Shown here: positions 1 through 12,115 of the stretch, one piece after another
Position numbering within the stretch: position 1 is the first letter of the stretch
Layout: the number at the start of each line of letters is the position of its first letter
DNA from: Limanda limanda
Taxonomy: Eukaryota; Chordata; Actinopteri; Pleuronectiformes; Pleuronectidae
Assembly: GCF_963576545.1 (NCBI RefSeq)
Contig: NC_083649.1
Coordinates: forward strand, 4,183,906-4,247,905
Direction: 5' to 3'
Length of the DNA stretch: 64,000 nucleotides
Program-made: the position numbers and the translations under genes
The notes under the pieces: generated by a model
The model's input: the letters and a program-made list of their open reading frames with translations, nothing else
Told to the model about the DNA's origin: nothing
The model's database searches: none

Positions 1-843
1 CTATATGCTCGATGTTGGCCTCCTCCTCCAGGACCATGCACCTCAGCCCGTCCTGCAGAGCTTCAAACTTCACCCTCCAGTGGTTTTCCATTTTCTGGTT
101 CTCCAGCTGCTGGACATGAAGATCAGTGATCAGCATCAAGTTTTCTTCCTCCTTCACCAGTATTAATGACTTCAGATTCTCAAGGTCCTTCTCAAACTTT
201 TCCTCATAGGCCCTTGCTATGTCCACAGATATCTCCATGAGGACCGAGTCGTCTGTGACCTGATACAGAAGTGAGGCAGTGGAGTCCATGAGCTTCTTCA
301 GATCTGCTGTTATTGCAGCTAGAACTGCGTTGTCTTCGTTTTGCTTCCTCAGAGCTGTGTTTTCTTCAGTCAGAGCTGCACAGCGAGCATCCACCTTCCT
401 CTTCAGGATACTGTATACTGCCGCTCTCTCTTCGTGCTTCGCCGCCTCCTTGTGCAGAGCGTCTCTCTCAGTCGCCTCCTGCTTCAGAGCAGCGATCTCA
501 GCGGCCAGCTCCTTGTTCTCCCTCTTGGAGTCCTGCAGAGCTCGGCTGAGGTTCTGCAGCATTCTGTCCACACCGTACCTGTTTGGTTGGGCAGCATCAT
601 CAGAGCGCATTTGCCCAAGTGACTGAAAGACACAAATATACACATAACAGGTAAATACCCAGTCCCGTCGTAACTTCAGATATATTTAAAGGGACAGAGC
701 TGATTGGACTTCTGTAAAACGTGTTTTGACGAGGTATAAAACTAAAAACTGTTTAACGTGAAGTCTCTCCTGCTTAGAACAAAACGTACTGTGTCTCCAG
801 AGCAGTTGATCTTTTCCATGTAGGATGAACGCATGTGATCCAT
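1..843 (-). CDS. Two-exon coiled-coil protein, 5' part, runs off the window
   Basis: The protein is not recognised. Exon 1 coding is 843-790 (18 codons, starts MDHMRSSY, ATG in context ACAATGG). It ends at a GTACGT donor at 789. The intron is 789-623 and ends in a pyrimidine-rich TTTGTGTCTTTCAG acceptor. Exon 2 starts at 622 (SLGQMRSDD) and stays open without a stop to base 1, giving at least 225 residues. The donor and acceptor are both phase 0, so the frames join cleanly. The exon 2 product is almost entirely heptad-like, rich in Glu, Lys, Leu and Ala (for example LQNLSRALQDSKRENKEL and LTEENTALRKQNED), so a long parallel coiled coil is expected. No signal peptide or membrane segment is visible. 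Plus-strand frames over 279-626 are antisense shadows. A TATA box lies about 150 bases upstream of the ATG. The structure is fairly certain, but function is unknown and the 3' end is outside the window. Confidence 0.75.
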
Positions 844-990
844 TGTAAGAAAAGTACTTGTAAAGTATTTTAGCCGTGAAGCGCTGGTCTATCGACGGTC
901 GTCTGTTGCGGTTTGAGGACGTTGTCGGAGAGAAGAATCTCGTGCAGCTGTCGTCTACTAATGCTGAGACACGACTCATGAGACGTGTTG

Positions 991-1015
991 CTCCTTTATA
1001 TGTGAGTCGATTGGC
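991..1015 (-). promoter_or_regulatory. TATA and CCAAT core promoter of the coiled-coil gene
   Basis: On the minus strand CCAAT (1014-1010) is followed by CATATAAAGG with TATAAA at 1000-995. Transcription would be expected to start near 970, giving a 5' leader of about 125 bases before the ATG at 843. The CCAAT-TATA spacing is unusually short, so CCAAT may be incidental. The link to the gene rests on position only. Confidence 0.5.
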
Positions 1016-1309
1016 TATGATCTAGAATCCCGAGTTCTGAATGAGACATCAACATATCAAAGGATCAAACGACTGTTGTTTTTGTTATGTGACCTGGACT
1101 CGAACATCATAGCACAAACGGTTTGAAGTGATTTGACTGATCTGAATTTGAATCAAAAACACAAATACACGTATGTCACCCAGCACGGCTCTTATCATAT
1201 AATCACTTCAATACTTTTGACACAATATTAAACTATAGACTATTATTTCTCTATATAGATTCAACACACACAAACGCACACAACAACTCACTCCACCCAA
1301 ACTCCTGTA

Positions 1310-1921
1310 AACCTGAAATTCACTCAACATTGATTCTGTGTCTCGATGCATCTATTTCCATCCTTCTCAGAGAAACCCTGTCTGACCAGTTAGTCCCATT
1401 GGATGGTGTTGGTTTGGCCCCCAGCTCCACTCTGAGGATCCCTGGAGTTATGTTCGACCAGGACATGTCATTTCACCCACATATAAAACCTGTCTCTACA
1501 GGAAACCTCTCCTCCATGCATTTATGTTCCCTCGAGACTGGATTTCTGTAGCTCTTTATTGTCAGGACGTCCCAGTAGGTCTGCGAGAAGCCTCCAGTTG
1601 GTCCAAAGTGCTGCAGCATGAGCGCTGACAGGAACTAGAAGGATCCTATTACTCCCGTCTTAGCTTCTCTGCATTGGCTCCCTGTAGAATCCAGAATAGA
1701 ATGCAGATGGCCGCCCACGTCGAGTCTGGCTCTGCTCGAGGTTTCTTCCCGATGTGGAGGCAGTTGTTTCTCTCAGCATTTGCCAAAGTGCTGCTCATTG
1801 TGGGAACTGTTGGGTTTCTCTATATTCTTTAAGATCATGACCTTCTATGTAAGGTGCATTGAGAGAATGTATATTATGTGTATTTTGCGCTATAAAAATA
1901 CAATTGAAACATTAAATTGGA
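1310..1921 (+). mobile_element. L2/CR1-like LINE 3' end, degraded
   Basis: The frame at 1330-1551 keeps a reverse-transcriptase-like piece (GVMFDQDMSFHPHIK) typical of the C-terminal RT region of L2-clade elements. Further on, frameshifted, come the usual pieces for 'reside in LLTGTR..' (near 1610-1640) and 'LHWLPV' (near 1670-1690). The end has the common fish LINE tail: a GTTGGGTTTCTCTATATTCTT segment, then GCGCTATAAAAATACAATTGAAA. Several frameshifts and stops make it a dead 5'-truncated copy. Clade assignment is from memory of the family. Confidence 0.6.
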
Positions 1922-2029
1922 CTCTAGATGTCACAGAGTCGTCATGTTTTTGTGAAAGTGATGTATCATTTCCTTACAACCGGAACAAACATTCAGTTGG
2001 ATTGTGCTTTAGTTTTCTTAAGATCACCT

Positions 2030-2165
2030 CAAGAGAATTCCTGTTGTTGGCCTCTGGAACATATTATCTCAAGGCTGCTTTCAGGGAACTTCTTCAAATT
2101 TGGACCCGTTGTCACTTGAGGATGAACTCATTAGATATCAGTGGTCAAAGGTGACATCGACCTCA
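2030..2165 (+). repeat. Dispersed fish repeat fragment, first copy
   Basis: The stretch with CTTCTTCAAATTTGGACCC, then GAGGATGAACTCATTAGAT and GTGGTCAAAGGTGACAT resembles a dispersed non-coding repeat common in teleost introns. A related fragment occurs at 31380-31520 (GGTCAAAGGTCAAAGGTCAC). Family name not known to me. Confidence 0.4.
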
Positions 2166-2170
2166 TTATC

Positions 2171-3733
2171 TATGAGGGATTTAAGCTGCTGATGATGAAA
2201 CGAACACTGAGATAACTGAAACAAAGTCTCACTGTGCAACAGGAATCATGTGTGAGGTGATAAACTGCAGCAGTGGAGCGTTGTGTTGATTTCCTCTTAG
2301 TTACCCATCGGTAATTTTCTTATGCAAAACATGTCAGGGTCAATTTCTCTGCCTGTCCAGAGAAAAGCTTCCCTGCTCTGGACGGTCTGGTCCTGAGTAA
2401 TGGGTCTCTAAACTCATTTATCTTTCACAGTCTCCTGCTGAGGTTCATAACTTATTAATTATTTGTGAGGACGTTTTTTATTATACTGTAAAATGGAATA
2501 ATTGATTTAATATATATTTTGGCAGACAAGTAATGATTGGATGCAAAAAAAAAAGAAGGAGAAAAGTAAAGTCGCAGAAAATGTGGTGGGAGGAACTGTT
2601 ACCGCAGCAATTTACAACTGATACGAATGAATGAGGAAAGATTAAGGGAAGAACAGAAGGTCAACAGATTTGATAAAAACAAGATTATCGGGGGAATGAG
2701 TGGAGAATAAACCAGACGTTTATCAGCCTTGAGGAGTGGATGTGTGTTTTTTTTTATGTTCTTTTGCACAAAGTCTTTTACGGCCTGTTTTTTAAACCCT
2801 GTTCCGACCTTTTGACCCAACAACCACTGATTGATTCATAGATATTATCAGTCAATTGGGGCTAAAGACACAAGACATAATGAGAGGTTGTAAAAATATA
2901 AATTGAAAATGTGACAGGAAATGCACGAGAGTCTCACATTCCTTTTAAAACTGCTCGTGGGCACAACAGCTGTCGGTCAAGTTGAACCAATAACTTCCAT
3001 TTTTATTTTGAGATATTTTGATGATTTGGTTTATATCTGGATGCATTCAACAGAAAACTGGCTGTTACCTTGAGAGTTGGCCACAGACATATTTCTATAT
3101 ATAAATGCCTGAAAAAATATTTGCCCTGCTCGGTCAAAAGAAAATACAGAGTGGGGGGGCGGGAATAAAACCAGTCAAATTTATAATAACTGATAAAATG
3201 ATTACTCACACTGAGCTGTTGATTTTAATTAAAGCTGGAAATGTCTTTGGTCACAAACGGGTGGTTTGGGAGAGATGCAGCGATAACATCCATGCAGACT
3301 GGGATGAGGGGGGGGTGGGTGGGTTCATTCCAGTGACTCATACTGGGCCTCCAGGAGCAGATGATGGAGGAGGATCATTGCCGCTCTCAAGACGACAATA
3401 TTGTCCTTCCCTAATCGTCTAAATCTCTTCTTCCTGTGCCATCTTGAACTCTGTTTCTTGATTTGAAACTATAACTAACTTCCTTCCCTTCTCTCCCCTT
3501 TTTCTTTTCCATGACCCGTTAACCTGTGGATTCGAATCGTGTCCTCATCGTATAGGTAAGTCATATTCATGCTGTCATTTCCCACCCACATTTCTGTAAA
3601 TGAGGAGGATCATAACGGAACAGATGACCTCTATAGTGAGGTCATATATATACTGTCTTTACAGTTTGACAGATAATGATCTGAAATATGTAGGTGGCAG
3701 AAGAGGTGGGTCTATGACAGAGGGTCATGCCCG
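2171..3733. other. Gene-free stretch
   Basis: Mostly AT-rich unique-looking sequence with short homopolymer runs, such as a G7 near 3157 and T8 near 2748. The small open frames here (60-105 codons) have no recognisable domain, and I see no gene. Confidence 0.5.
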
Positions 3734-4316
3734 TGTAATCAGTGAAGCTGTTGAAAGGGTTGTTACGCTGGAGCACGTTTGATAAGTGGCGGTGTGTTTG
3801 ATGGGGGGGGCGGCTGTGACTAACAAAAGCTTGGTGACGCAAGGGGGTCATGTCATCGCTCCCGCATCGCTTCTTCACGGACCACAGGTCTCGCTTCACA
3901 TTCATCATCGGGCTCGGGAGCGACGGCGGGAAAAAGATAATTCTGTGCAGAAGGATGTCATGTTCTGAAATAATTTCAGCTTTGGTGGAAGCTCCTTTGT
4001 TTTTCCCATGATGCAACTCACCTTGAATACCTTCATGGGTGGGGTTATATACGCATCACAGCTGAAGCCAATGAAGGATCATTATAGAGTTCCCAAAGGC
4101 TTAATTATGTTTCAACTCCACTTTAGGCCATAAAAACTGTCAGACAGCTTTAAAAACAACAATATTTTATCGGGGTTGAATAATTGTGACATGGCTATCT
4201 TAACAAAATATACTGTTACACACAAATACTACATCATGCTTTTTCTGTGTTGATTTTCCTTATCACTCAACTCATGAAGAAGTCATCCGAAGCAGAATCT
4301 TGCTCTTTGAAAAAAC

Positions 4317-4322
4317 TTTATT
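4317..4322 (-). terminator. Poly(A) signal of TRIM copy 1
   Basis: AATAAA on the minus strand in the context TATCAATAAAGTTTT, about 460 bases past the stop codon. The identical motif lies at the same distance in copy 2. The implied 3' UTR is about 4780-4300. Confidence 0.65.
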
Positions 4323-4780
4323 GATAAATCCTTAAAATCTTTGGGGGGGTGAATATTTCTGATTGGAACTGTACATACATTGTACTCTCACGGCTGTAAA
4401 ACGTTAGACTACTGTATACAAATGAACTTGGTATTAACATGAACATGGCTTCAGTGTAACAAGTAATCAACATGCTAGGTAATGACAAAGATCGATCCAG
4501 GTTCTAAAACATCACACAACCTGATTTCTACATTGATTCAGTAAACAACAGCAACATCAGTTCTTTCAAACACATTCATGTCAGTGAAATTATAGATTTC
4601 TGTCTTTTACAAAGTGAGAACTAAATATGTGTGATAAAGGAAGGTCAGTGAATGATTGACAGCTGATCTCTGTGCGGAGCAGAAACGTCACCACGATGAA
4701 CTTTGATCAACAAACATGGAGACAAAAGAAGTTAAAGAGTAACACACAGAATCTAAATCACTGCTTTTAATGACTCGAGT

Positions 4781-6448
4781 CTATTTGAGTTTACTGAACT
4801 CAGCTGTGGCTGGATAACAAACCAAAACTCCAGCATAGAGAGGCTGAGTGAATGTGGTCTGGACTCTGTGGAGGAGAGTCATGGTGTCAGAGACGCTGTA
4901 GAAGGACAGAACACCTGCTCTGTGATCCAGGTACACTCCTACTCTGGAGGACAGAGGACCTGACACTCGAGTCTCAATGCTGTTGTAATGAAAGTTATAA
5001 CTGTATCCATAACAAGATAATGACCAAGATTTATCATTGTATCCAAATAAACATTCTCTTGAGTTTCCTGCTCTGCTGATATTCTTGTATGTGACTGCTA
5101 CATCAACATCTCCCCCCACCTTCACCTCCCAGTAACAACATCCAGTCAGACTCTCTGTACTCATTACCTGAGGCCTAACAGTGAATCTGTCTGGGTGATC
5201 AGAAAAAGACTGTTCATCATACAGTGATGTTACTTTTCTGTTTCCCTCATATAAAAACAGATATCTGTTTGCTGTGTTTGGATCCAGTGTGATTTCCTGT
5301 GAATATTTTAAGAAGTCAGCTCTGGTCTCTGGCTCTGGTTGTCGCAGTAAAACAACCACTTGAGACACCATCTGTAAAATCCCTGTCTCTGTCTCACTCA
5401 GAATGTCCTGTAGTCGACCTCTGACCTGTGAAACAGCTGCTGTCACGTCCTCAAAGTCCCTCAGAGGACGGATCCTGAAGCTGGATGAGGGTGTAGATAA
5501 ACTGATTGGAGGCAGTGAGGGGTAGTTGTTTAGAAGCTGGTTGTGATCCTGTGTGTCGGAGAGCTGCTTCAGTTCATGGTCTTTCCTCTTCAGCTCAGTG
5601 ATCTCCTGCTCCAGTCTCTCCTGAAGCTCTCTGACTCGACTCACTTCAGTTTCCTGCTGGGATCTGATCTGCTGCTCCACATCAGAGCTTCTTTTCTCCA
5701 GCAGACGGATCAGCTCAGTGAAGATCTTCTCACTGTCCTCAACTGCTTTATCAGCAGAGCCATTGACGGCCTTCTCCTCCTGTTGAAGCAGCTTCACGTC
5801 TTTCTCTTTGTCCTGGACTCTCTGCTGGATTGTTTGTCTCCTCATCCCGAGCTCTCTCTGCCTCTCAGTCCTTTCTGCTGCAGCTGTAACTGTGTCGTGG
5901 TCTTTATGTTCATCCACAGAGCAGAGAGAACAGATACACTGCTGATCAGTGCGGCAGAACATCTTCATCACCTCGTCGTGACGAGAGCAGATGTTCTCCT
6001 GCAGCTTCTCCGAGGGCTCCACCAGCTTGTGCTTCTTCAATGCAGCTGACTGAAGATGAGGCTGGAGGTGTTTTTCACAATAAGAGGCCAAACAATTCAA
6101 ACAGGACTTGAGAGCTTTCCGTTTTCTCCCAGTGCAGACATCACAGGCCACATCTTCAGATCCAGCACAGCAGTGATCAGCAGGAGCAGCTTGGAGTCCA
6201 GTCTTCTTCAGCTCCTCCACTAAATCAGCTAACATGGTGCTTGTCTCCAGGACAGGCCTCGGTGTGAAGGTCTGTCTACACTGAGGGCAGCTGTAGCTTC
6301 CTCTCTCCTCCTCTTTGTCCCAGTGGGTGTTAATACAGCTCTTACAGTAGCTGTGTCCACAGACAGTAGTCACCGGATCCTTCAGTAGATCCAGACAGAT
6401 CGGACAGCAGAATCTTTCTTTGTCCAGTTGATTTTCTTGCTGCGCCAT
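4781..6448 (-). CDS. TRIM E3 ubiquitin ligase (RING, B-box, PRY-SPRY), copy 1
   Basis: Probable E3 ubiquitin ligase of the large teleost TRIM16/TRIM25-like multigene group, acting in the cytoplasm, where related proteins serve in antiviral and innate signalling (family knowledge). It has 555 residues in a single exon. The C3HC4 RING has C15, C18, C30, H32, C35, C38, C54 and C57. A B-box1-like cysteine cluster lies at 102-140. B-box2 has C154, H157, C165, D168, C173, C176, H181 and H184. A coiled coil spans about 190-310. The PRY-SPRY (B30.2) spans about 388-555, with LDPNTA, YWEV and LSFYSVSD motifs. The start chosen is the ATG at 6448 (GAAATGG, strong context). The frame is open upstream to a GTG at 6553 but has no other in-frame ATG. 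All RING and B-box ligands are intact, so it is probably functional. The exact TRIM number cannot be assigned. Confidence 0.9.
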   Translation of the reverse strand: MAQQENQLDKERFCCPICLDLLKDPVTTVCGHSYCKSCINTHWDKEEERGSYSCPQCRQTFTPRPVLETSTMLADLVEELKKTGLQAAPADHCCAGSEDVACDVCTGRKRKALKSCLNCLASYCEKHLQPHLQSAALKKHKLVEPSEKLQENICSRHDEVMKMFCRTDQQCICSLCSVDEHKDHDTVTAAAERTERQRELGMRRQTIQQRVQDKEKDVKLLQQEEKAVNGSADKAVEDSEKIFTELIRLLEKRSSDVEQQIRSQQETEVSRVRELQERLEQEITELKRKDHELKQLSDTQDHNQLLNNYPSLPPISLSTPSSSFRIRPLRDFEDVTAAVSQVRGRLQDILSETETGILQMVSQVVVLLRQPEPETRADFLKYSQEITLDPNTANRYLFLYEGNRKVTSLYDEQSFSDHPDRFTVRPQVMSTESLTGCCYWEVKVGGDVDVAVTYKNISRAGNSRECLFGYNDKSWSLSCYGYSYNFHYNSIETRVSGPLSSRVGVYLDHRAGVLSFYSVSDTMTLLHRVQTTFTQPLYAGVLVCYPATAEFSKLK

Positions 6449-6525
6449 TTCAGCTGCTGCCAGAGACTGTAGAAAAGTTTCACTTCCTCTGAACAGATAC
6501 AGATCTCTGCTCCTCCCTCTCTCGT

Positions 6526-6546
6526 TCACTCCCTGCAGTGACTCAT
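6526..6546 (-). promoter_or_regulatory. uORF in the TRIM copy 1 leader
   Basis: A seven-codon frame, ATG to TGA (MSHCRE), sits 78 bases upstream of the main ATG, in a different frame. The same uORF with one substitution (MSQCRE) is at 39470-39490 in copy 2. It could reduce translation of the ligase. The function is inferred, but the conservation between copies is seen. Confidence 0.5.
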
Positions 6547-6868
6547 CTCCCACAGTTCACAACTTGTTGTTCACTGGTTCTTACACTGGCACACCTGTGA
6601 AGGGAGGAGACACAGACATTTGCTTACTGGGAGGAGCTGGTTGTGTTGGAGGAAGAAGTTGTTGGTGTTTCAGGGTTTACTGCATTTCACAGCGGCCTGT
6701 TCTCACCTGGTGTTAAGAGGAGATTCAAAAGAGATTCAAAACAGCACTAAGAATCCATTAGTTCTTTGTTCAAATACTAATACGTATTAAAATGTGTGTG
6801 TGACTAACACCAGGGCTACAGCTGGTTTAAGAGTCCGACCGCTGAGGGGACAAAGATCTGTCTGTCCT

Positions 6869-7180
<312 letters not shown>

Positions 7181-7309
7181 CTTCATCCATGCAATATCTC
7201 CTTTTTACATCTTTATAAAGGGTGAAAGGATGGGATGGGCGATAGCCTTCATTTCAATATTTGGAGTTGAAAGACGTCTAATTCCCCTTTCTCCCCCCCC
7301 CCAGTCTCA

Positions 7310-7620
7310 GTCATTCTGCCACATGGCGCCGGTCACTCCAGCTGAGCTACATCACATTTATTGGACTGTTAGGCCCCAAAAGAGAAGCACTCTGTGTTTG
7401 ACAAGGGGAGCCGGCACTCAAACTTTAATGAGCCTCCGGAGAGGACGAGGACGCTGTCTTGTTTACCTACAGGCGCCGAGCATTGTGGGCAGGTACAAAA
7501 TATTAATGCTACACAGAGAGTGTGTGGACAGCGTGAGCATCTCCCACGATCTACTCACCCGGCGCCAGTCAACGAGCGCTGCCTTTAATTTCCATTACTC
7601 ACTAATCTAAAGGGCTAAAA
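7310..7620. promoter_or_regulatory. Possible conserved non-coding element
   Basis: About 300 bases of mixed composition without simple repeats, holding A/T-core motifs (AATATTAATGC, CTTTAATTTCC, CACTAATCTAAAG) between CpG-containing segments. This texture is typical of vertebrate developmental enhancers. Only alignment with other fish could confirm it. Open frames here lack domains. Confidence 0.25.
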
Positions 7621-9599
7621 GAGATTCTGCTCTTTCCCCTACGACCACAGGGAAGCAACGATGTAACAAAATGCTTTTATTTTATTTTATTGCTGTATTA
7701 TGTGTGTCAAGCAGAGTCCGGTGACCTTAGTATTTTCATAGATTTTATTTCTACCCTGGCCATGAGAACACAGAGACAGATGGTGTATCGATGGAAACAG
7801 TCACAGGGGCCTGGATGTCTCTATAGGTTGGAAGGTGCCTGTTAATCTTTCACACATTTCTTTCATTTGGAAAAAAACTTCTTGTGCTGTGAATTTCACT
7901 GTGGATCACTTTCTACAAGTTGTCTGTCCACAGAGAGAGAAACTGCTTCAGCAAATGTCACCTTAAATTCTAACTCCTAAATCTCGTTGACAGTCGTTCC
8001 TGAGCTGCAGCTTTAAAAAGCTCGGATCAAATCAACAGTTTATGAAAATCTTAAATCGCTTAAAGCAATGAATTACGTTGGATACACTTAAATTACATTA
8101 ACTACGAAAATAAGTCCTAAACTTTTTGTGAGGTCGAAGATCAGGTAATAGGTAAAGACGACATAACAACTCCAAAAGTTTCGCTATAAGTATTGTTCTA
8201 TAACTGAGTCTTCTCCATGTTAGCAGATGGGATATGGACGATACTAATGAGTCACGGTACACGTATGGTAATTAGGTCCACTGGTAGCTTTTAAGTTCAT
8301 ATATCTACGCAGATCTTTTCAGTTTTTCTCTGGTATCAATTCCCTCTATAGGGGATTCTCCGGAGAAATAATTATCTATATGTGTGTATGGCATCGTTTC
8401 AAGTGAAATAAACTCTCTCCCTGTCTGTAACGTCCGTCGTCCATCAGCTGAAGCGTGAGGCGGTTACTTCTCCTCGCCATCATTAGCGCCTCCGACCTGC
8501 AGCTGACGTTTCCGTCTGTCAGGATTTTGACAGATTCGCTGCATCTTGTTATAAATGTCGAGTTGGCTTTTTAATGGCCGCTGCTAATTTGCCGGCTTCT
8601 GTCCACGTCTCCTCCTATTCCTCCTTGCTGTAGTGATTCTGCTGCTGCAGGTACAGTGGGGGGGTTTGAGATGCCGTGGCACAGAATGTTAACAAGGCAG
8701 CTGGTTTCAGTTTCAGTTCCCCATGCAGGAGGAGCCCTCCTCTTGTTTATTGACCTCCACTGACCACCCATGCCCACCTGAATTACATTCCAGTCACTCA
8801 GACTTCCCGACAGTGTGACTCGCACGTCCTCCTGAACAGGATCTTACAGGCTTATGCTCCTTTCTCCAAACGCTGAGTTCCTCCGAGGGACGTTGTCGTC
8901 CCTGCAGATGAGGCAGGGACAGACTGTTGATGTCCACAGTTCCCTGACGGTGGAACCAGCTGCTCTTTATCTTTAGAAACATCGTGGAGAATCAACTCTT
9001 CTCTCACATCTAACACTCAACATGCCGATTTCTCCCGACATGAGTTTTCACGCCGAATCGTTTGTCCGGCAGTTCCCAGTTACAACATGGGAACGGTACA
9101 AAGACGCCATTTGAGACGCCCGCCAACCTGTCACCTCCTGCGACTTGATTTCTAACAGCCAATCAGAGCTGACCAGACATATCAGTTTGGTTCTTTCTGC
9201 TGGTGAAGGATGCTGCACAACTCTGAAAGTCCCTTAAATTGGCTTAATTTGCACTTACTGCGTATTTGTGTTGCACTTCTTCTCCTGAACTCTTGAACTT
9301 TGTCTTATTGAACGGACGTACTTCTTACCTCAAAGTCTCTTAATGCACTGATGTGTTACTGTTGTCCCTCAGCTGTAAGTTAAGAGTCGTCCAAAAGCGT
9401 TAACGTAATCTTTGTGTCTCGCTGTGTGATGTTGGTTTATAGACACAACGCTTCATATCCTTGATGCACCTTAAATGAAACCACATGTGTTTGCTCCAAA
9501 CAAGTGAGTCGTATATATTCAAATGGACTCTTTAAGATTTAAATATAGACGTAGGAGGATTTATTTCCCCTCATGAAACATTATAAAACCTTCTGGTGC
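7621..9599. other. Gene-free stretch
   Basis: No gene, transposon end or notable repeat recognised. Small minus-strand frames at 8571-8982 show no domain. Confidence 0.45.
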
Positions 9600-9945
9600 C
9601 AATAGGAGCCTCCCTCACAAGAGAACTCTGTCATAAGGGAACCAAATGAAGAGTGATGGATCACATAAGACATTTACCCCAGAGAGTGCTGTACGGTTTC
9701 ACAACAAAACATCATCCACACTCACTTCCCCCGGGGATGCTCGTAATCAGGTGGCAACATCTGGTCGATTGTCTTTGCAAATGCATTTATTTTGGCGGAT
9801 ATGAATCAGTTTTTCATTCCAGCAAGTGCTCCTCAGATTGCCAATCATGTAATTGCAGAGATGGCGGCGATAGTGCGCTCGGTACGTTCTGTACATACAT
9901 CAGGCGGCTAAATATACACATGAACCACACAGTGTGATACCTCTT
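9600..9945. promoter_or_regulatory. Possible conserved non-coding element with octamer-like site
   Basis: A repeat-free block containing CTTTGCAAATGCATTTATTTTGG (an ATGCAAAT-like POU octamer region near 9775-9795) and GCCAATCATGTAATTGCAG. It looks like enhancer sequence. Evidence is texture and motifs only. Confidence 0.25.
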
Positions 9946-12115
9946 CCATAAAAGGACTTGTCATTTTTGCATGTAGATCATATTTTCCAGCTCTTTCTTC
10001 AGTTTCCCTGTTTCTCCTCCTGTCTCCTTCACTTAAGGCCTCATTATTCACAAAGTATCAGATAATTCAGAGATGAAATTAGAACAGCTGGCACCAAGAT
10101 AATTGTTTTTTCTAATATTGAATTTGACGAAGGTCCCATTTATTTGTAAATAGTCCAGATGTGCATTCAGTTTCTTTGACTGGAGGCTATATCATATCTA
10201 CACATGATTCTTTTAATGACAAAAATAACTGTGAGCATTAGCTAAAGACAAATACATCGACAAATATTCTTTATAGTGGCCTGGTCAGAGGAGGAAGTTG
10301 CTCTTCTTCTGCTGTTGCTCCAAGATGTGAGGTTGACAAGGAGATGGTTTGATTTGACCTCGTCAAAAGCAAAACCTCAGAAAAGGCCCAGCCTGGCCCC
10401 AACATTGCTCAGCCATAACTCTTTGTAGATTTATAATTGTCTCTACCTGTCACGTGTGTGTAACGGGTTGCTCGTTGTGTTGACCTGTCTGCAGAACCTG
10501 CTCAGTGCATCCTCACAGGAACTTAACCTCCAGTCTCTCAATCTAAGGTGTGAGAGCAGCCGGGACATGAGGAGAGTGGAAGGTGAGATCAGGGTTACAA
10601 GGTGTTGGAAGGAGAATCCTCCGTGAGCAGGAAGCATGTTGAAGACCTCGGTCTCAGTGTGAATTTACTGCTCCGGTTCATTATCTGGTTTGTTAGTTCT
10701 TCATTGTTCCCAACAACTTTAGCAATACATGAAAAGTGGTTTGTTTGTCTGCTGGGATCTGATTTAATTTGCCGCCATTAAACAGTTCATTGTTTTTGCA
10801 CAAATACTTTGATGATGCTTTTTTAGCAAATATCTAAGAACATTTACTACATTTGTATTTCCATGTTTTTACGCTTTTATCTCCTAGAAAAACAATTTAA
10901 ATACAAATACCCAAATACAACAGCAGCTGCGTTTTGGAGGAATTGCAATTGCAGCCAGTTTTCTATTAACGTAATGAGGATATGTTGTTAATTTACGGAA
11001 TCGGCAAGTCACAAACACAGTGATTTCAATAAAACGTAATTGTTTTCAGCCCCAAAAAAAATCCAATCTTGGAGAACGATTTCTATTTGTGGTGATTACA
11101 GCCTTATTAAAAGCTGTTTCATGGTTTTGTTCAGGTGCCCACAGCACTCGGCAAAACAAACCAAAGTTTGATTCAACACGGAAAATCCACAGTGAATTCA
11201 GAGTGTTTTGTTTCCATTTAACCAAAACTGCAGTTTCTTCTACTCTTCAGCTCCTTGTTTTAGTTTTATGAGCCAAAACTTCACTGTTTCATCAGATGTT
11301 TTTCTCCAGAACAACAAAATAAACTGGATTTAGATTCATGCAGTGGCTGAGAAAACAAATCCAAATCAATGCTGCTAACATGTTCCCTGCAGCAGGTTGA
11401 CGAGTTGACGGGAAATACATCTTCAGCTTGTTCCTCCGTCCCCAAAGGAACCTATACATACATTGATTGATAAAAATGCAGCTTCAAGTAAATGTTTGAT
11501 GCTAATGCTGCTTCATTTTCACTTACTGCTGCATTGATTTAATCTTCAGTGCACTTGGGGCCAGAGGTGCTGAGCGGTACAGAATATTTTCAGGGTCAGA
11601 GACAAGAAAAGAACCCGAACCAAATGTTTTCCCCGATCACAGACACGTGCAGCACACAGATCAAGTAAAAAATCACTTAAATCATTTTTAAAAAACAAAC
11701 TTTATACCTACACATTAAAACCCCAATTTGAAAGTACCTAATGTGTTCGGAGGCTGTGAAACCAAAACAATGAGCTAAAAGGAGATCAAACTAAAACTTT
11801 CTAAAAAGCTGATTTACTGGTTTCGAGCTACGTACAATCTTTCCCTCCAATATAAGAGATCACTTTGCCCAAATCAAAAACACTTTTTCACGGATGGATG
11901 ACGAATCACAGATCGTAAAGACATAAAAATACCAGGGTTCCTCAAAGCCAGTGACTTTCTCTTTATGGAGGAGAAGATAACGAGATGTGTCTCCAGCCCA
12001 AAGGATCCTGCATGAGCAATCGGTTTGTTTAGCTTTAAGCTCGCTATTGTGCCGCTTGGCTCCTGCAGGAGGAGATGAGATGTATAATGTGGAAATCCAC
12101 CAGAGGATAATCCTG
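9946..12115. other. Gene-free stretch
   Basis: AT-rich sequence without recognisable coding domains or transposon ends. The frames near 10443-10637, 11020-11271 and 11874-12134 have no domain and are probably chance. Confidence 0.45.

Larger units (their letters stand above)
3734..6860 (-). repeat. Inverted segmental duplication, copy 1 (TRIM block)
   Basis: Reading this block on the minus strand gives the same order as 39009-42011 on the plus strand: a leader beginning CTTTGTCCCCTCAGCGGTC, then the 5' UTR, the TRIM CDS, the 3' UTR, the poly(A) signal and about 580 bases of downstream flank to the shared GATTACA. Copy 1 has about 265 bases (roughly 3782-4046) missing from copy 2. Copy 2 has about 115 extra bases near 39122-39280. 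The outer 5' boundary abuts the (TCTG)n array. Confidence 0.85.

Noticed and set aside
279..626. Plus-strand frames of 78-115 codons
   Set aside because: Antisense to the coiled-coil exon, whose minus-strand frame has a matching splice acceptor and upstream exon.
5543..6049. 168-codon plus-strand frame inside TRIM copy 1
   Set aside because: Antisense of the coiled-coil region of the TRIM CDS. The same shadow exists in copy 2 at 40126-40437.
6449..6553. N-terminal extension of TRIM copy 1 from 6553
   Set aside because: The start there is GTG and no ATG occurs in frame before 6448. The first good ATG begins just before the RING.
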